A stretch of DNA of 64,000 nucleotides from Halobacillus mangrovi (GCF_002097535.1 NZ_CP020772.1:1922001-1986000); one strand, 5' to 3'; shown: positions 10,196-20,585, numbered from the stretch's first letter. The notes: generated by a model from the letters alone, not told the origin. Numbers and translations: made by a program.

Positions 10196-10687
10196 ATGTT
10201 TGATTGTAGAAATAGTGATACTATGTCAAAACAAATTCAAAATGTGTGGGTGGATGCCGATAGCTGTCCCGTTCAAAATGAAATTGTCGAGGTTTGCTCA
10301 AGCTTTTGTGTAACCCCAAAATTTGTAGCCACAGTAAACCATTATAGCCCGGATAAACTCGATCAAAATTGGACATTTTTAGATCATGGATCTCAATCCG
10401 TCGATTTATATATTATTAATCATTCGATGGCAGGAGATCTAGTTGTATCTCAGGATTTGTCGCTCGCTGTATTATTGACATCCAAAGGGGTTTATGTAAT
10501 TACACCGAGAGGTAAACTAGTTAAAGAAGATGAAGCGAATACAATAATGGAGCAAAAGCATATCCGTCAGCAAACGATGAAACGTAGCAGAAAATGGAAG
10601 GGACCGTCAGCTTTTACGAAGGCAGACCGAGAGCACTTTCGCGGTCAACTTGAAAAAATGTTGTCTCAAATTGAAGGTTTTCAGTAA
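10196..10687 (+). CDS. yqxD: YaiI/YqxD family protein (DUF188)
   Basis: A 163-residue member of the UPF0178/DUF188 family with the N-terminal signature VWVDADSCPVQNE, reminiscent of PIN-like nuclease folds. It also has SQDLSLAVLLTSKGV and a basic C-terminal part. The biochemical activity is unknown. ATG 10196 has AAGAAGG five bases upstream; ATG 10223 is possible but has no ribosome site. It precedes dnaG as yqxD does in B. subtilis and may be part of the dnaG-sigA transcript. Confidence 0.85.
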   Translation: MFDCRNSDTMSKQIQNVWVDADSCPVQNEIVEVCSSFCVTPKFVATVNHYSPDKLDQNWTFLDHGSQSVDLYIINHSMAGDLVVSQDLSLAVLLTSKGVYVITPRGKLVKEDEANTIMEQKHIRQQTMKRSRKWKGPSAFTKADREHFRGQLEKMLSQIEGFQ

Positions 10688-10721
10688 ACAGCATCGAATA
10701 TTTGTTTAGTGGTGATGAAGT

Positions 10722-12542
10722 ATGGCTGGACATATTCCAGAAGAAAAAGTAGATGAAATTCGCCGGTCAACGGATATTGTTGACATAATAGGTGAATATG
10801 TCGACTTGAAAAAACAAGGAAGAAACTATTTTGGACTTTGCCCTTTTCACGGGGAAAACACTCCTTCTTTTTCCGTTTCTGCTGATAAGCAAATCTTTCA
10901 TTGCTTTGGATGTGGAAAGGGAGGGAATGTGTACACCTTCCTCATGGAGATGGAAGGCTTCAGCTTCATACAGGCGGTTAAGCAATTAGCTGAACAGACC
11001 GATATTGAATTACCTGAACAATGGACGAAAGAAGAGCCTGCTCAACACAGTGAAGACTCACAAAATGTTTTAGAGGCTCATCAATGGCTTACCAAGCTCT
11101 ATCACCATTTGTTGCGTAATTCGAAAGACGGAAAAACAGCTTATCAATATCTCATTGACCGCGGATTTACAGAAGACACGATCAAGAAATACCAGCTTGG
11201 TTATTCTCCTAACTCCAAAGACTTTGTAGTGACGTTTCTTGAGAAAAAAGGCTATCATCCCCAGACGATGGTTAAAGCAGGGTTGCTCAGTGTAAACGAT
11301 CAGGGCGAATATGCGGATAGATTCAGGGGAAGAGTTATTTTCCCATTGAGGAATCATCTTGGGAAAACAGTAGCCTTTGCTGGCCGTGCCCTCGGAAATC
11401 AGGAGCCAAAATATTTAAACAGTCCGGAAACGGAACTGTTTCATAAAGGAAGGCTGCTTTATAATTTTGACCAGGCACGTTCCTCCATCAGGAAACAAAA
11501 AACAGTCATCTTATTCGAAGGGTTTGGAGACGTCATTTCTGCAGATCAAGCCGGAGTCCATAATGGAGTTGCGACGATGGGGACATCTTTATCGAGCAGC
11601 CAGGCGAACCTGCTAAAACGCTACGTTGACAAAGTAATTATTTGCTACGATGGTGATCAGCCTGGTATAGAAGCAGCAGTAAAAGCTGCAAAAACGATGA
11701 AGGCAGTGGGATGCCAAACCTTCGTTGCCAGAATTCCAGATGGATTGGATCCGGATGATTTCATACAAAAAAATGGTGGAGATCGGTTTCAGAAAGAGGT
11801 GCTTGATACAAGCGATACTTACGTCTCGTTTGTCATGAGCTATCTCAGGAGGGATTACAACCTTCAATTAGAAGGAGATCGGATCGCTTATATCGAAAAC
11901 GTATTACAAGAGGTAGCTTTACTTGAACGAGCCGTAGAACGAGAACATTACATTAATGAATTAGCAAATGAATTCGATATGTCTGTTGAAACGTTGAAAG
12001 AAGAAGTTCAGCGGATCAGAGGGCAAAAAGTATCGTCACGGGATAACGTAGAGCAGAACCGTCATACTAATCGTAAAAGCTATTCACCTATTCAAAATAG
12101 ATTGCTTCCCGCTTTTCACAATGCAGAAAGGAAGCTCATTGCATATATGTTGAAAGATCCGCTTATTGCTGATAAAGTTCAGGAGGAATTAGGAGGCGGG
12201 TTCAATATCTCTGATCATCAGGTGATTGTTACTCATCTTTATGCATATTATGAAGACGGTAATGATTCGGATGTAAGTCAATTTGTAGAAAAGCTGGATG
12301 ATCCCGCATTAAAGAATCTTGTTATTGAATTAGCAATGGCCTCATTAAGTGAAGAAGTGTCTGATCAAGAAATATACGATTATATTGCTGCTGTCAAAGC
12401 AGAGAATAGTGATCGTACAGAAATAAAGACTCTTGAGGATGATTTGAAAAGAGCAGAACAACAAAATGAACCCATTAAAGCAGCTGAAATTGCTATGAAA
12501 ATCATTCGCCTTAAGAAAGAACTGAGAAGCACTCATTCATAG
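10722..12542 (+). CDS. dnaG: DNA primase DnaG
   Basis: Synthesises RNA primers for DNA replication. The 606-residue protein has the N-terminal CHC2 zinc site (Cys40, His43, Cys61, Cys64), the RNA polymerase core, a TOPRIM domain with the glutamate in [10 protein letters not shown] and the acidic DGDQPG motif, and a C-terminal helicase-binding domain. It starts at ATG behind GTGGTGATG. It is followed 32 bases later by sigA, the conserved macromolecular-synthesis pairing of primase and primary sigma factor. Confidence 0.97.
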   Translation: MAGHIPEEKVDEIRRSTDIVDIIGEYVDLKKQGRNYFGLCPFHGENTPSFSVSADKQIFHCFGCGKGGNVYTFLMEMEGFSFIQAVKQLAEQTDIELPEQWTKEEPAQHSEDSQNVLEAHQWLTKLYHHLLRNSKDGKTAYQYLIDRGFTEDTIKKYQLGYSPNSKDFVVTFLEKKGYHPQTMVKAGLLSVNDQGEYADRFRGRVIFPLRNHLGKTVAFAGRALGNQEPKYLNSPETELFHKGRLLYNFDQARSSIRKQKTVILFEGFGDVISADQAGVHNGVATMGTSLSSSQANLLKRYVDKVIICYDGDQPGIEAAVKAAKTMKAVGCQTFVARIPDGLDPDDFIQKNGGDRFQKEVLDTSDTYVSFVMSYLRRDYNLQLEGDRIAYIENVLQEVALLERAVEREHYINELANEFDMSVETLKEEVQRIRGQKVSSRDNVEQNRHTNRKSYSPIQNRLLPAFHNAERKLIAYMLKDPLIADKVQEELGGGFNISDHQVIVTHLYAYYEDGNDSDVSQFVEKLDDPALKNLVIELAMASLSEEVSDQEIYDYIAAVKAENSDRTEIKTLEDDLKRAEQQNEPIKAAEIAMKIIRLKKELRSTHS

Positions 12543-12574
12543 TTTGTGTAGATATGTTGGAAGGAGGGGGACTT

Positions 12575-13708
12575 ATGGCAGATAAGCAACAACAGCCATC
12601 ACGTTCTAAAGAAACTGAAAATACTAATGAATTGACACTTGAGCAAGCAAAAGAACAAGTGTTGGAAATAGGGAAAAAACGAGGAGTCCTTGCCTATGAA
12701 GAAGTAGCTGAGAAGCTTTCCAATTTTGAGCTTGACTCCGATCAAATGGATGAATTTTATGAACACTTGAATGACCAAGGTGTAGAGGTAATTGGTGATT
12801 CAGAAACTGATCCAAGTATGAAGCAGCTCGATAAAGAGGAAGAATTCGACCTTAACGACCTCAGTGTACCTCCAGGTGTCAAAATTAATGACCCTGTTCG
12901 TATGTATTTGAAAGAGATTGGCCGTGTCAATCTATTATCAGCAAAAGATGAGATCAGCCTTGCCCAGCGGATTGAGAACGGTGATGAAGAAGCGAAACGA
13001 GATCTAGCAGAAGCTAACTTGCGTCTTGTAGTAAGTATTGCAAAAAGATATGTAGGTCGCGGAATGTTATTCCTTGATTTGATTCAGGAAGGAAATATGG
13101 GGCTCATTAAAGCTGTAGAAAAATTCGACTATCGAAAAGGGTACAAATTCAGTACGTACGCTACATGGTGGATTCGCCAGGCAATTACACGTGCCATTGC
13201 TGACCAAGCACGTACCATTCGTATTCCGGTTCACATGGTAGAAACGATTAACAAGTTGATTCGTGTGCAGCGCCAACTTCTTCAAGATCTAGGCAGAGAG
13301 CCAACACCTGAAGAGATTGCTCAAGACATGGAATTAACTCCGGATAAAGTGCGTGAAATCCTGAAAATCGCTCAAGAGCCTGTCTCATTGGAAACACCTA
13401 TTGGTGAGGAAGATGATTCCCACCTTGGAGACTTTATTGAAGATCAGGAAGCGACATCTCCTTCAGATCATGCAGCCTATGAATTATTGAAAGAACAATT
13501 AGAAGATGTACTTGATACGTTGACAGATCGCGAAGAAAACGTATTACGGTTACGCTTTGGCCTAGACGACGGCCGCACAAGGACCCTTGAAGAGGTAGGT
13601 AAAGTGTTTGGTGTAACACGTGAGAGAATCCGTCAAATCGAAGCAAAAGCACTTCGTAAGTTAAGGCATCCAAGCCGAAGCAAACGTCTTAAAGATTTCA
13701 TGGAGTAA
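12575..13708 (+). CDS. sigA: Primary sigma factor SigA (RpoD)
   Basis: The housekeeping sigma-70 factor that directs RNA polymerase to most promoters. The 377-residue protein has region 1.1 at the N-terminus, region 1.2 with [10 protein letters not shown], region 2 with the -10 recognition helix ([15 protein letters not shown]), region 3, and region 4 with the -35 helix ([17 protein letters not shown]). ATG 12575 follows GGAAGGAGGGGG; an upstream frame adds seven residues within that ribosome site. The promoters in this window fit sigma-A consensus well. Confidence 0.98.
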   Translation: MADKQQQPSRSKETENTNELTLEQAKEQVLEIGKKRGVLAYEEVAEKLSNFELDSDQMDEFYEHLNDQGVEVIGDSETDPSMKQLDKEEEFDLNDLSVPPGVKINDPVRMYLKEIGRVNLLSAKDEISLAQRIENGDEEAKRDLAEANLRLVVSIAKRYVGRGMLFLDLIQEGNMGLIKAVEKFDYRKGYKFSTYATWWIRQAITRAIADQARTIRIPVHMVETINKLIRVQRQLLQDLGREPTPEEIAQDMELTPDKVREILKIAQEPVSLETPIGEEDDSHLGDFIEDQEATSPSDHAAYELLKEQLEDVLDTLTDREENVLRLRFGLDDGRTRTLEEVGKVFGVTRERIRQIEAKALRKLRHPSRSKRLKDFME

Positions 13709-13720
13709 ACCAATTGAATT

Positions 13721-13766
13721 CAGTGATTCATCAATGTTCCCTCATTGATGAATTGCTGTTTTTTTA
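13721..13766 (+). terminator. Terminator after sigA
   Basis: A 16-base stem (CAGTGATTCATCAATG / CATTGATGAATTGCTG, one wobble) followed by a run of Ts. It ends the yqxD-dnaG-sigA unit. Confidence 0.88.
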
Positions 13767-14175
13767 TTGAAAGTTAAATCCTAACTTTAGGGATAGCCCG
13801 ATATGTGGTTAAAATCTTGGTTTTGTTAGCCCTTTCATTTCTTGTCATTCATTTTACTGAAATGGTCATCATAATGCAAACAGGGCTTTTGTCGAGTTTT
13901 GTAACCCTTGCATGTTTACATTCTTAGTGGTTAAACTAACGTTATGGTTCAATTAAAATAATCTCACTTAAATGGTTAAATATGGTTTGAGCAGGGATTA
14001 GGAGAGATATCTGTGTGATGTTTGGTCCTGGTGGTTTCGTATTTGTGGTAATCTTTATTGTTTTGTAAGTTTTCACATGTTATCCCTTTCATAAGTAATG
14101 GTTTTCAAGTAAAATAAATATAGTCGAATAGACACGAATCTATTTCTAGGGAATACATAAGGAGGATGCAACCGA
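13767..14175. other. Intergenic stretch between sigA and cccA
   Basis: About 400 AT-rich bases with no ORF of normal size. It holds a 16-codon ORF at 14018-14068 (listed separately) and presumably the cccA promoter; a TTTCAT (17) TAAAAT pair ends about 50 bases before the cccA ribosome site. I see no RNA gene or strong repeat. Confidence 0.5.
14018..14068 (+). CDS. Possible 16-residue hydrophobic microprotein
   Basis: An ATG-started reading frame encoding MFGPGGFVFVVIFIVL and a stop. GGAGAG lies about 11 bases upstream, which is a loose spacing. The Gly-rich start followed by an all-hydrophobic helix resembles the tiny YjcZ-type sporulation peptides of Bacilli, but this one is shorter than those I know. 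It could equally be chance in AT-rich DNA. No terminator follows it closely. Confidence 0.25.
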   Translation: MFGPGGFVFVVIFIVL

Positions 14176-14544
14176 ATGAGAAGAAACCCTGTGATTCCAT
14201 TTGCAATTATTGCAGTCTTAGGTATTGTGGCTATGATCATCGTATCAGCTGCTGGAATTAACCAGCGTGAAGCCATTCAAAATGAAGAGAAAAATGGTGG
14301 AGAAAAACAGGAAGAAGCAGCCAGCGCTAACCCAGAAGAAATGTTCCAATCCAAATGTGCAAGTTGCCATGGCGGTGATTTAAGCGGTGGAGCTGGACCG
14401 AACCTTCAAGAGGTTGGAAGCAGATATTCTGCAGAAGAGATCAAAGAAATCATTGTGAACGGTAAAGGATCTGCCATGCCGGCCGGCCTTTACACAGGTG
14501 AAGAGGCTACGAAGTTAGCTGAATGGTTAGCAGAAAAGAAATAG
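14176..14544 (+). CDS. cccA: Membrane-anchored cytochrome c-550
   Basis: A small electron carrier on the outer face of the membrane. The 122-residue protein has an uncleaved N-terminal helix (about residues 7-27), a charged Glu/Lys linker, the haem-attachment motif CASCH at 61-65 and a downstream methionine in GSAMPAGLY that is the likely sixth haem ligand. ATG follows AAGGAGG. The position directly after sigA matches cccA of B. subtilis. It probably feeds electrons to a caa3-type oxidase encoded elsewhere. Confidence 0.93.
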   Translation: MRRNPVIPFAIIAVLGIVAMIIVSAAGINQREAIQNEEKNGGEKQEEAASANPEEMFQSKCASCHGGDLSGGAGPNLQEVGSRYSAEEIKEIIVNGKGSAMPAGLYTGEEATKLAEWLAEKK

Positions 14545-14556
14545 TAACAAAAGGGG

Positions 14557-14595
14557 AAAAGCTTTCTGTATCAGTCAGAAAGCTTTTCTTTTTTT
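14557..14595 (+). terminator. Terminator after cccA
   Basis: A 12-base perfect stem (AAAAGCTTTCTG / CAGAAAGCTTTT) with a seven-base loop and a T-rich tail. It sits between cccA and trmK. Confidence 0.9.
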
Positions 14596-14613
14596 AAGAA
14601 AGGAACGTTGAGT

Positions 14614-15330
14614 ATGAATGTCAATTCTCTATCGCAAAGACTATATAAAGTGGCTGCTTATTTGCCGGAAGGCAGCCACTTTGCTGACATAGGATCAGAT
14701 CACGCCTATTTACCTTGCTATGTGTGCTTGCAAGATAAGACAGCTCGAGCAGTTGCTGGAGAAGTCAATCAAGGGCCCTATGAAAGTGCAAAAAATGAAG
14801 TAACCTCACATAGCCTTCAAGATCGAATTGATGTAAGGCTTGGGAACGGTCTTGAAGTTCTGGAAGTAAATGAGGTCAATCAAATAGTCATAGCTGGAAT
14901 GGGGGGGCCGCTGATTCGAGATATTTTAGAAGCTGGAAAAGAGAAACTTGGAGCTGTCCAACGAATAATTGTACAGCCAAATATTGATTCAAGATCTATA
15001 AGACGCTGGTTCCTGAATAATGGATACTCTCTGGTTGAAGAAAGCATCCTTGAAGAAAGCGGACATATTTATGAAATTCTTGTGGCAGAACAAGGAGATC
15101 CAGAACAACCTTATGACAAAAAACAAATCGAAAAAGAACTTTGGTTAGGTCCTTATCTGCTTAAACAAGGTGGGGAGACGTTTTGGAAAAAGTGTCAAGA
15201 GGAATTGGATAAAAAGAGGTATGTACTTGAGCAAATGAAAAAGGCATCATCTGTTGATCAAGATAAAGTCGATGGCATAAACAACGAAATCATATGGTTG
15301 AAGGAGGTTCTTGATTATGACCGACACTAA
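14614..15330 (+). CDS. trmK: tRNA (adenine(22)-N1)-methyltransferase TrmK
   Basis: Methylates A22 in the D-arm of certain tRNAs using S-adenosylmethionine. The 238-residue protein has the Rossmann SAM site ADIGSDHAYLP near residue 25, VAGEVNQGPYESA, and the catalytic-face motif IAGMGG near 95, followed by a helical C-terminal domain. I chose ATG 14614 (nine bases after AGAAAGGA) rather than TTG 14608, which is too close to the ribosome site. The end overlaps the Nif3-like gene by 14 bases, as in B. subtilis yqfN-yqfO. Confidence 0.9.
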   Translation: MNVNSLSQRLYKVAAYLPEGSHFADIGSDHAYLPCYVCLQDKTARAVAGEVNQGPYESAKNEVTSHSLQDRIDVRLGNGLEVLEVNEVNQIVIAGMGGPLIRDILEAGKEKLGAVQRIIVQPNIDSRSIRRWFLNNGYSLVEESILEESGHIYEILVAEQGDPEQPYDKKQIEKELWLGPYLLKQGGETFWKKCQEELDKKRYVLEQMKKASSVDQDKVDGINNEIIWLKEVLDYDRH

Positions 15331-16435
15331 AACGGCCCAAGAGATTATTCGAGAGTTCGAGAAATGGTCCCCGAAGCACTTAGCCTTTGATTGGGATAAC
15401 GTTGGTTTACAAGTCGGGACATTAAATAAACCTGTAGAGAATGTGATGGTTACACTAGATGTATTAGAAAACGTAGCAGATGAAGCGATTGAAAAGAATG
15501 TGGATTTGATTATCGCCCACCACCCGCTTCTCTTCATGAAATTGAGCGAAATTAATTTTGATACCCCTAAAGGAAGAGTTATAAGAAAACTCATACAGCA
15601 CGACATCACCGTCTATGCAGCTCACACCAATTTGGATGTGGCTAAAGGAGGAGTCAATGATGTAATGGCGGAAGTGCTGAATTTAGAGAACGTAAGACCA
15701 CTTCTCTCTTCTCAACAGGATGACTTAGTCAAATTGACCGTGTTTGTTCCTGAAGATCATGCAGATTCGCTCAGAAATGCAGTGAGTAATGCAGGTGCAG
15801 GTCATATTGGAAATTATAGCCACTGTACCTACCAGCTTTCCGGAGAAGGAACTTTTCAACCGTTAGAGGGTACGAATCCCTATATCGGTTCAAACGGCCA
15901 GCTTGAAATCGTGAAAGAGAAACGTATAGAGACCATCGTTCCGAAATCTAAATTAAATGTCGTTTTGAAAGCGATGGAAGAGGCTCATCCTTATGAAGAG
16001 GTGGCCTATGATTTGTATCCTTTGTTGAATGAAGGAGAAACGCTTGGAGCTGGTCGAATTGGACGTCTTACAGAACCGGTATCCCTAGAGGCACTTTGCC
16101 AACTTGTAAAAGAAAAGTACAGCGTTCCTAGCCTTCGTTTTGTAGGGGATTCGACTAAGCAAGTGAAACAAGTGGCTCTACTTGGGGGAAGTGGAGAAAA
16201 GTTCATCCATCAAGCTAAAAGAAGCGGGGCAGACGTTTATATAACAGGAGATCTAACATTCCATCTGGCACAGGACGCCAAGGAAATGGGTCTTTCTATC
16301 ATTGACCCTGGTCACCATGTGGAAAAAATAGTTTGTCCGAAAGTGAAGGAATACTTAGAAAAGCATTGCAATCAAGACAATGGATTAAATATTATGATCT
16401 CTGAAGCAAATACAGAGCCTTTTGAGTTCATGTAA
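15317..16435 (+). CDS. Nif3-like dinuclear metal-centre protein (YqfO)
   Basis: A member of the NIF3/DUF34 family, often labelled GTP cyclohydrolase 1 type 2 homologue, with no agreed physiological role. The 372-residue protein shows DNVGLQVG, the metal-binding IAHHPLLF and AAHTNLDVAKGG in the N-terminal half, and HVEK-type ligand residues near the C-terminus (DPGHHVEK). A PII/CutA-like insert fills the middle, giving the long form seen in Bacillus YqfO. ATG 15317 is nine bases after AAGGAGG; a TTG six bases earlier is too close. Confidence 0.88.
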   Translation: MTDTKTAQEIIREFEKWSPKHLAFDWDNVGLQVGTLNKPVENVMVTLDVLENVADEAIEKNVDLIIAHHPLLFMKLSEINFDTPKGRVIRKLIQHDITVYAAHTNLDVAKGGVNDVMAEVLNLENVRPLLSSQQDDLVKLTVFVPEDHADSLRNAVSNAGAGHIGNYSHCTYQLSGEGTFQPLEGTNPYIGSNGQLEIVKEKRIETIVPKSKLNVVLKAMEEAHPYEEVAYDLYPLLNEGETLGAGRIGRLTEPVSLEALCQLVKEKYSVPSLRFVGDSTKQVKQVALLGGSGEKFIHQAKRSGADVYITGDLTFHLAQDAKEMGLSIIDPGHHVEKIVCPKVKEYLEKHCNQDNGLNIMISEANTEPFEFM

Positions 16436-16452
16436 AAGCTGATGAAAAGATA

Positions 16453-16546
16453 GTAGTGGAGTTTTAGCGACGTAGGAATAGGAGTCGCTTTCCGTGGGCG
16501 TCCGGTGAGCTTTCTCATGCTCTCCCTTCCTCGACATCGCATTAAC
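16453..16546. repeat. Dispersed Bacillaceae repeat, copy 1 (degenerate)
   Basis: A GC-rich island in AT-rich intergenic DNA with the segments AGGAGTCGCTTTCCGTGGGCG and GGTGAGC...CTCTCCCTTCCTCG. The CTTTCCGYGGG core recurs, inverted, in the copy at 25310-25440. From memory such CTTTCCGCGGGCG...GTGAGCCTCCTCG elements are scattered in many Bacillaceae genomes. Function unknown; no ORF inside. Confidence 0.6.
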
Positions 16547-16574
16547 AAAGCGTACACAAATCAGAGATTAAATA

Positions 16575-16608
16575 AAAAGCCCTGAACGCAAATGGTTCAG
16601 GACTTTTT
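16575..16608. terminator. Terminator of ispH (possibly bidirectional)
   Basis: A stem of AAAAAGCCCTGAAC against GTTCAGGACTTTTT with one mismatch and A/T-rich flanks on both sides. It can act for minus-strand ispH and for the plus-strand Nif3-like transcript. Confidence 0.85.
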
Positions 16609-16612
16609 ATGC

Positions 16613-17584
16613 TTAACTCTTTTGTTCTTGCTTTTTCGTTTTCTTCTTCGCTTTTACTCGAGGAAGAATTTTCTTTTGTTCAACCTTAGATTCTCGAACC
16701 CATGTATCCACATCATTTGGATCATATTGTTCAATAAATTTGATGACTTCTTTCGTAATTGGTGTTGGGGTAGAGGCTCCTGCAGTGACAGCCACTTTTT
16801 CCACACCTTCCAACCAGTCAAGGTCGATTTCAGTCACGTCAGCGATACGATAGGCTTCTGTCCCTGCTTTCTCTTTAGAGACCTGGGCAAGACGGTTAGA
16901 GTTATTACTTTTTGGATCACCAACTACCAACGTTAAGTCAGCTTCCTTAGCTTGTTCAGATACTGCCTCTTGACGCACTTGTGTCGCCATGCAAATTTCT
17001 TGTTGTTTCTCGAGCTGAGGAAATTTCTCTTTGGCTTTTTCCATGACATCATAGACATCCCATTGACTCATAGTCGTCTGATTGGTAACCATTAATTTGT
17101 CGTGGTCAAGCTCTAACTGGTCAACATCCTCTTCGGTTTGAACAAGATGAACTTTTCCTGGAGCTACACCCATTGCTCCTTCGGGTTCAGGGTGGCCTTT
17201 CTTACCGACATAAATGATTTCATATCCTTCTGCCACTTTTTTACGAATCAAATTGTGAGTATTGGTTACATCAGGACATGTAGCATCTAAAGTCATAAGT
17301 CCTTTGGCTTTTGCTCGTTCTTTAACTTCAGGAGAAACTCCATGGGCAGTAAAAATGACAGTTCCATCATTAATTCCTTCTAAAAGGTCAAGCCTGTTTT
17401 TTCCATCTACTGTAATAATGCCTTCATCTTCAAAGGCTTTTGTTACATGAGAGTTGTGGACAATCATACCTAAAATATATATCGGACGAGGCAGATTTGG
17501 GTCTTTAGCTGCGTTTTGAGCAATGACCATGGCATCTACGACTCCGTAGCAATAACCGCGAGGGGCGATTTTAATGACTTCCAT
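16613..17584 (-). CDS. ispH: 4-hydroxy-3-methylbut-2-enyl diphosphate reductase IspH
   Basis: The last enzyme of the MEP isoprenoid pathway; its iron-sulfur cluster reduces HMBPP to IPP and DMAPP. The 323-residue protein has the three cluster cysteines in RGYCYGV, DATCPDV and EICMATQ, plus FTAHGVSPE and the late SxxN-type segment [11 protein letters not shown]. It ends in a Lys/Glu tail. The ribosome site AGGAGG precedes the ATG. ispG, the preceding pathway enzyme, lies about 4 kb away at 21060-22169 on the same strand. Confidence 0.96.
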   Translation of the reverse strand: MEVIKIAPRGYCYGVVDAMVIAQNAAKDPNLPRPIYILGMIVHNSHVTKAFEDEGIITVDGKNRLDLLEGINDGTVIFTAHGVSPEVKERAKAKGLMTLDATCPDVTNTHNLIRKKVAEGYEIIYVGKKGHPEPEGAMGVAPGKVHLVQTEEDVDQLELDHDKLMVTNQTTMSQWDVYDVMEKAKEKFPQLEKQQEICMATQVRQEAVSEQAKEADLTLVVGDPKSNNSNRLAQVSKEKAGTEAYRIADVTEIDLDWLEGVEKVAVTAGASTPTPITKEVIKFIEQYDPNDVDTWVRESKVEQKKILPRVKAKKKTKKQEQKS

Positions 17585-17763
17585 TATATAAAGTCCTCCT
17601 CTTCATCCAATCCAATAGAATAACTTTCACAATACCATCTCCCATTATAAAGGGTAAAGCCAAAGTTGACAAAGAATCCCCTCAAATCATCGTGCTTTCG
17701 TGCATTTCTCTTTATCCTCTATTATAATAGGATAGGGATATTTAACTTTAAAGGAGTACGTAT

Positions 17764-19083
17764 ATGAGTAACCATACATTTCAGCAATTTGCCATCAACC
17801 CTACCGTCAGTCAGATGATTGAAGGGTTAGGATTTAAAGAACCGACACCGATCCAGCAACAGGTTCTTCCTGCAGCATTAAGAGGAGAAAGTTTGATCGG
17901 TCAGTCTCACACAGGATCAGGAAAAACTCACGCGTATCTGTTGTCGTTGTTTAATCAACTGGATGAGAAGGCAGAGCACGTACAATTTGTGATCACTGCT
18001 CCAACTAGAGAACTTGCTATACAAATACATGAAGAAGTAAAAAAAGCGATCAAGCATGCGGAAAAGGAACAAGTTTGGCGTTCCAAGCTTGTAATTGGCG
18101 GAACGGATAAACAAAAAATGATGGATAAGCTATCCTCTGCGCCTCCTCATATTGTCGTAGGAACTCCAGGACGAATTTTGGATATGGTTAAAGAAGAAGC
18201 CATTGACTTATATGAAGCTAAGGCTTTTGTACTTGATGAAGCTGATTTGATGCTTGACCTTGGATTTATAGAAGAAGTCGATCAAATCCTTGTACGGATG
18301 GATCCGGAATTACAGATTCTCGTTTTCTCCGCCACAATACCTGAACGCTTACAGCCTTTTTTGAAAAAGTATTTAAAGAACCCTACGTATATTCAAACTG
18401 ATGATGAGAAGCCGTCACCGGAGTCAATGGAACATCGATTAATACCTCTTCGACACAAAGCTCCGGCTGATGTCATTATGGATATTACAAAAGCCATCCA
18501 ACCTTATTTGGCTATTATTTTTACAAATGGGAAAGAACAAGCAGATGAGTTAACCAATGATTTATTAAGCCGCGGCCTAGAGGTTGGAGTTATCCACGGT
18601 GGGTTATCACCAAGAGAGCGCAAGCGGATGCTGAAGGAACTGCAGAATCTGCGTTATCAGTATATTGTCGCAACCGATCTAGCTTCCCGTGGTATAGATA
18701 TTCAAGGTGTCAGCCATGTCATTAATGCTCAAATGCCAAAAGAAGAAGAATTTTATATCCATCGTGTCGGGCGGACAGCGAGAGCTGGCCTAGAAGGAAC
18801 GGCCATTAACCTCTATAAAGAAGCTGACCTTCCTTTAATACAAAAACTTGAGAAAAAAGGGTTAAGCTTTGAGTTTTATGAAGTGAAAAATGGAGAATGG
18901 AAAGAAATTAATTCTTATAATGAGCGTCAAATGCGAGAGAAGAAACAAACGGACCTAGAGAAAAAAGCGAAACAGATGGTTCGTAAACCAAAGAAAGTAA
19001 AACCAGGTTACAAAAAGAAAATGAAGCAAGAAGCTGATAAGAACTTGAAGAAGTTGAAAAGGGAACGTTACAGAAAGAAATAG
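17764..19083 (+). CDS. cshB: DEAD-box RNA helicase CshB
   Basis: An ATP-dependent RNA helicase; B. subtilis CshB (YqfR) works in cold adaptation and RNA remodelling. The 439-residue protein has the Q motif (FKEPTPIQQQ), motif I SHTGSGKT, DEAD in VLDEADLM, SAT in FSATIP and the motif VI HRVGRTARAG. A strongly basic tail of about 50 residues follows, likely for RNA binding. ATG follows AAAGGAG. The gene ends 18 bases before nfo, so the two are probably one transcript. Confidence 0.94.
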   Translation: MSNHTFQQFAINPTVSQMIEGLGFKEPTPIQQQVLPAALRGESLIGQSHTGSGKTHAYLLSLFNQLDEKAEHVQFVITAPTRELAIQIHEEVKKAIKHAEKEQVWRSKLVIGGTDKQKMMDKLSSAPPHIVVGTPGRILDMVKEEAIDLYEAKAFVLDEADLMLDLGFIEEVDQILVRMDPELQILVFSATIPERLQPFLKKYLKNPTYIQTDDEKPSPESMEHRLIPLRHKAPADVIMDITKAIQPYLAIIFTNGKEQADELTNDLLSRGLEVGVIHGGLSPRERKRMLKELQNLRYQYIVATDLASRGIDIQGVSHVINAQMPKEEEFYIHRVGRTARAGLEGTAINLYKEADLPLIQKLEKKGLSFEFYEVKNGEWKEINSYNERQMREKKQTDLEKKAKQMVRKPKKVKPGYKKKMKQEADKNLKKLKRERYRKK

Positions 19084-19101
19084 AAAGGGGTAGAGGAAGA
19101 T

Positions 19102-19995
19102 ATGGTTAAAATAGGTTCGCATGTGTCTATGAAAGGGAAAAAAATGCTTCTTGGGGCTAGTGAAGAAGCGGCAGCCTATGGTTCCAATACATTCATGATT
19201 TATACGGGGGCTCCACAAAATACGAGACGTCGTCCAATAGAAGAATTAAACATTGAAGCTGGACAAGAACATATGCAAGCGAATGGAATCGCAGATATTG
19301 TGGTGCATGCTCCATATATCATTAATATCGGGAATACGACGAAGCCGGAAACGTTCCAGTTAGGGGTAGACTTTCTACGAAATGAAATCGAACGTACGGA
19401 AGCGTTAGGAGCTAGGCAAATCGTACTTCATCCAGGTTCCCATGTCGGACAAGGGGTGGATAAAGGGCTGCCCAAAATCATCGAAGGGTTAAATGAAGTT
19501 CTTCATAAAGATCAAAACGTTCAGATTGCATTAGAAACAATGGCAGGTAAAGGATCTGAAATTGGAAGAAGCTTTGAAGAATTAGCTCAAATCATTGATG
19601 GGGTTACGATGAATGAAAAGCTTTCTGTCTGCATGGATACTTGCCACATTCACGATGCAGGATATAACGTAGTTGAAGACTTTGATGGCGTTCTTGATGA
19701 ATTTGATCGTATTGTTGGGGTAGATAGGCTTAAGGTCATTCACGTCAATGATAGTAAGAACATTCAAGGTGCACAAAAAGACCGTCATGAGAATATTGGG
19801 TTTGGTTATATAGGTTTTAAAGCCCTTCATAAGGTCATTCATCATCCACAATTGAAGCAGCTGCCGAAGATTCTCGAAACACCATATGTAGGAGAAGATA
19901 AGAAGAACAAACAGCCTCCTTATCGCTTTGAAATCAATATGATAAAAGAAGGAACGTTTGACGAAGCATTAAAAGAAAAAATAATGGAACAATAA
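19102..19995 (+). CDS. nfo: Endonuclease IV (AP endonuclease)
   Basis: Cleaves DNA 5' to abasic sites in base excision repair. The 297-residue TIM-barrel protein begins KIGSHVSM and carries the metal-ligand segments [39 protein letters not shown] and VIHVNDSKN, with the zinc-site residues intact. ATG follows AAAGGGG. B. subtilis yqfS is in the same place after cshB and contributes to repair of spore DNA; a spore role here is an inference. Confidence 0.96.
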   Translation: MVKIGSHVSMKGKKMLLGASEEAAAYGSNTFMIYTGAPQNTRRRPIEELNIEAGQEHMQANGIADIVVHAPYIINIGNTTKPETFQLGVDFLRNEIERTEALGARQIVLHPGSHVGQGVDKGLPKIIEGLNEVLHKDQNVQIALETMAGKGSEIGRSFEELAQIIDGVTMNEKLSVCMDTCHIHDAGYNVVEDFDGVLDEFDRIVGVDRLKVIHVNDSKNIQGAQKDRHENIGFGYIGFKALHKVIHHPQLKQLPKILETPYVGEDKKNKQPPYRFEINMIKEGTFDEALKEKIMEQ

Positions 19996-19999
19996 TATA

Positions 20000-20032
20000 A
20001 TAAGGCTGCCTTGAAAAGGCAGCCTTATTTTT
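20000..20032. terminator. Terminator between nfo and yqfT
   Basis: A 13-base perfect stem (ATAAGGCTGCCTT / AAGGCAGCCTTAT) with a three-base loop followed by Ts. It serves nfo and probably also the convergent yqfT. Confidence 0.9.
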
Positions 20033-20044
20033 ATATGTTTAACC

Positions 20045-20329
20045 CTACTTTAGCCAGTCCTCGACACCATATTCCTTGGCCATCTTTATAAGTATTTTAT
20101 TAACTGAGCGAGCTGTATCCTTCGATGTGATTGCCGCCAATTTCATTAACATCCGTTTTCTTCCTTCTGGGTCAAAAGGGTTTTCTTTATTCTTTTTCAA
20201 TGCTTTTACGATTGCTACCGCTTCTGCTTTGGAAACAGGAATACGATACTTTTTGCTGTATGAGTGAATATCACTGACAGTTAAATGCTTCAACCTTTGC
20301 GTAATGAATTGTTGTGCAACATTTTTCAT
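20045..20329 (-). CDS. yqfT: DUF2624 family protein (YqfT-like)
   Basis: A 94-residue basic, helical protein beginning MKNVAQQFITQRLKHLTVSD and ending EYGVEDWLK. The pattern of helix-rich segments (ISKAEAVAI-like, RKRMLMKLAAITSKDTA) matches the small DUF2624 family, represented by B. subtilis YqfT at the same position after nfo. No function is known. It has its own ribosome site (GGAAGG) and is convergent with nfo. Confidence 0.75.
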   Translation of the reverse strand: MKNVAQQFITQRLKHLTVSDIHSYSKKYRIPVSKAEAVAIVKALKKNKENPFDPEGRKRMLMKLAAITSKDTARSVNKILIKMAKEYGVEDWLK

Positions 20330-20585
20330 TGGTTTATACTTCCTTTCCTTCAGTCTTATAACACGATATGAAAACCACTGGGGTTATGTGTATCAATATC
20401 AAACTTCACTTATCGTCATTAATAAACTTTGGCGAGGTAATAAGCTGAAATATGGCGGACCAACTCACGCGAAAAAGGCAGCTCAGAATTTTGAGTTCTA
20501 ACGATTCCATCAAATCCCTTATTAAAAAGAACGGAAATTTCACATACTATTGATGATTCTCCAAACAGAAAGTGAGGGTGTTCTT

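Noticed and set aside
16592..16936. A 114-codon plus-strand frame opposite ispH
   Set aside because: It is the antisense shadow of ispH's C-terminal region, with a Phe/Cys/His-rich composition typical of shadows.
20434..20501. A short frame ending KYGGPTHAKKAAQNFEF before yqfX
   Set aside because: The peptide looks protein-like and GAGGT precedes it, but there is no ATG, GTG or TTG start in a suitable place; only a CTG. Left out as unsupported.
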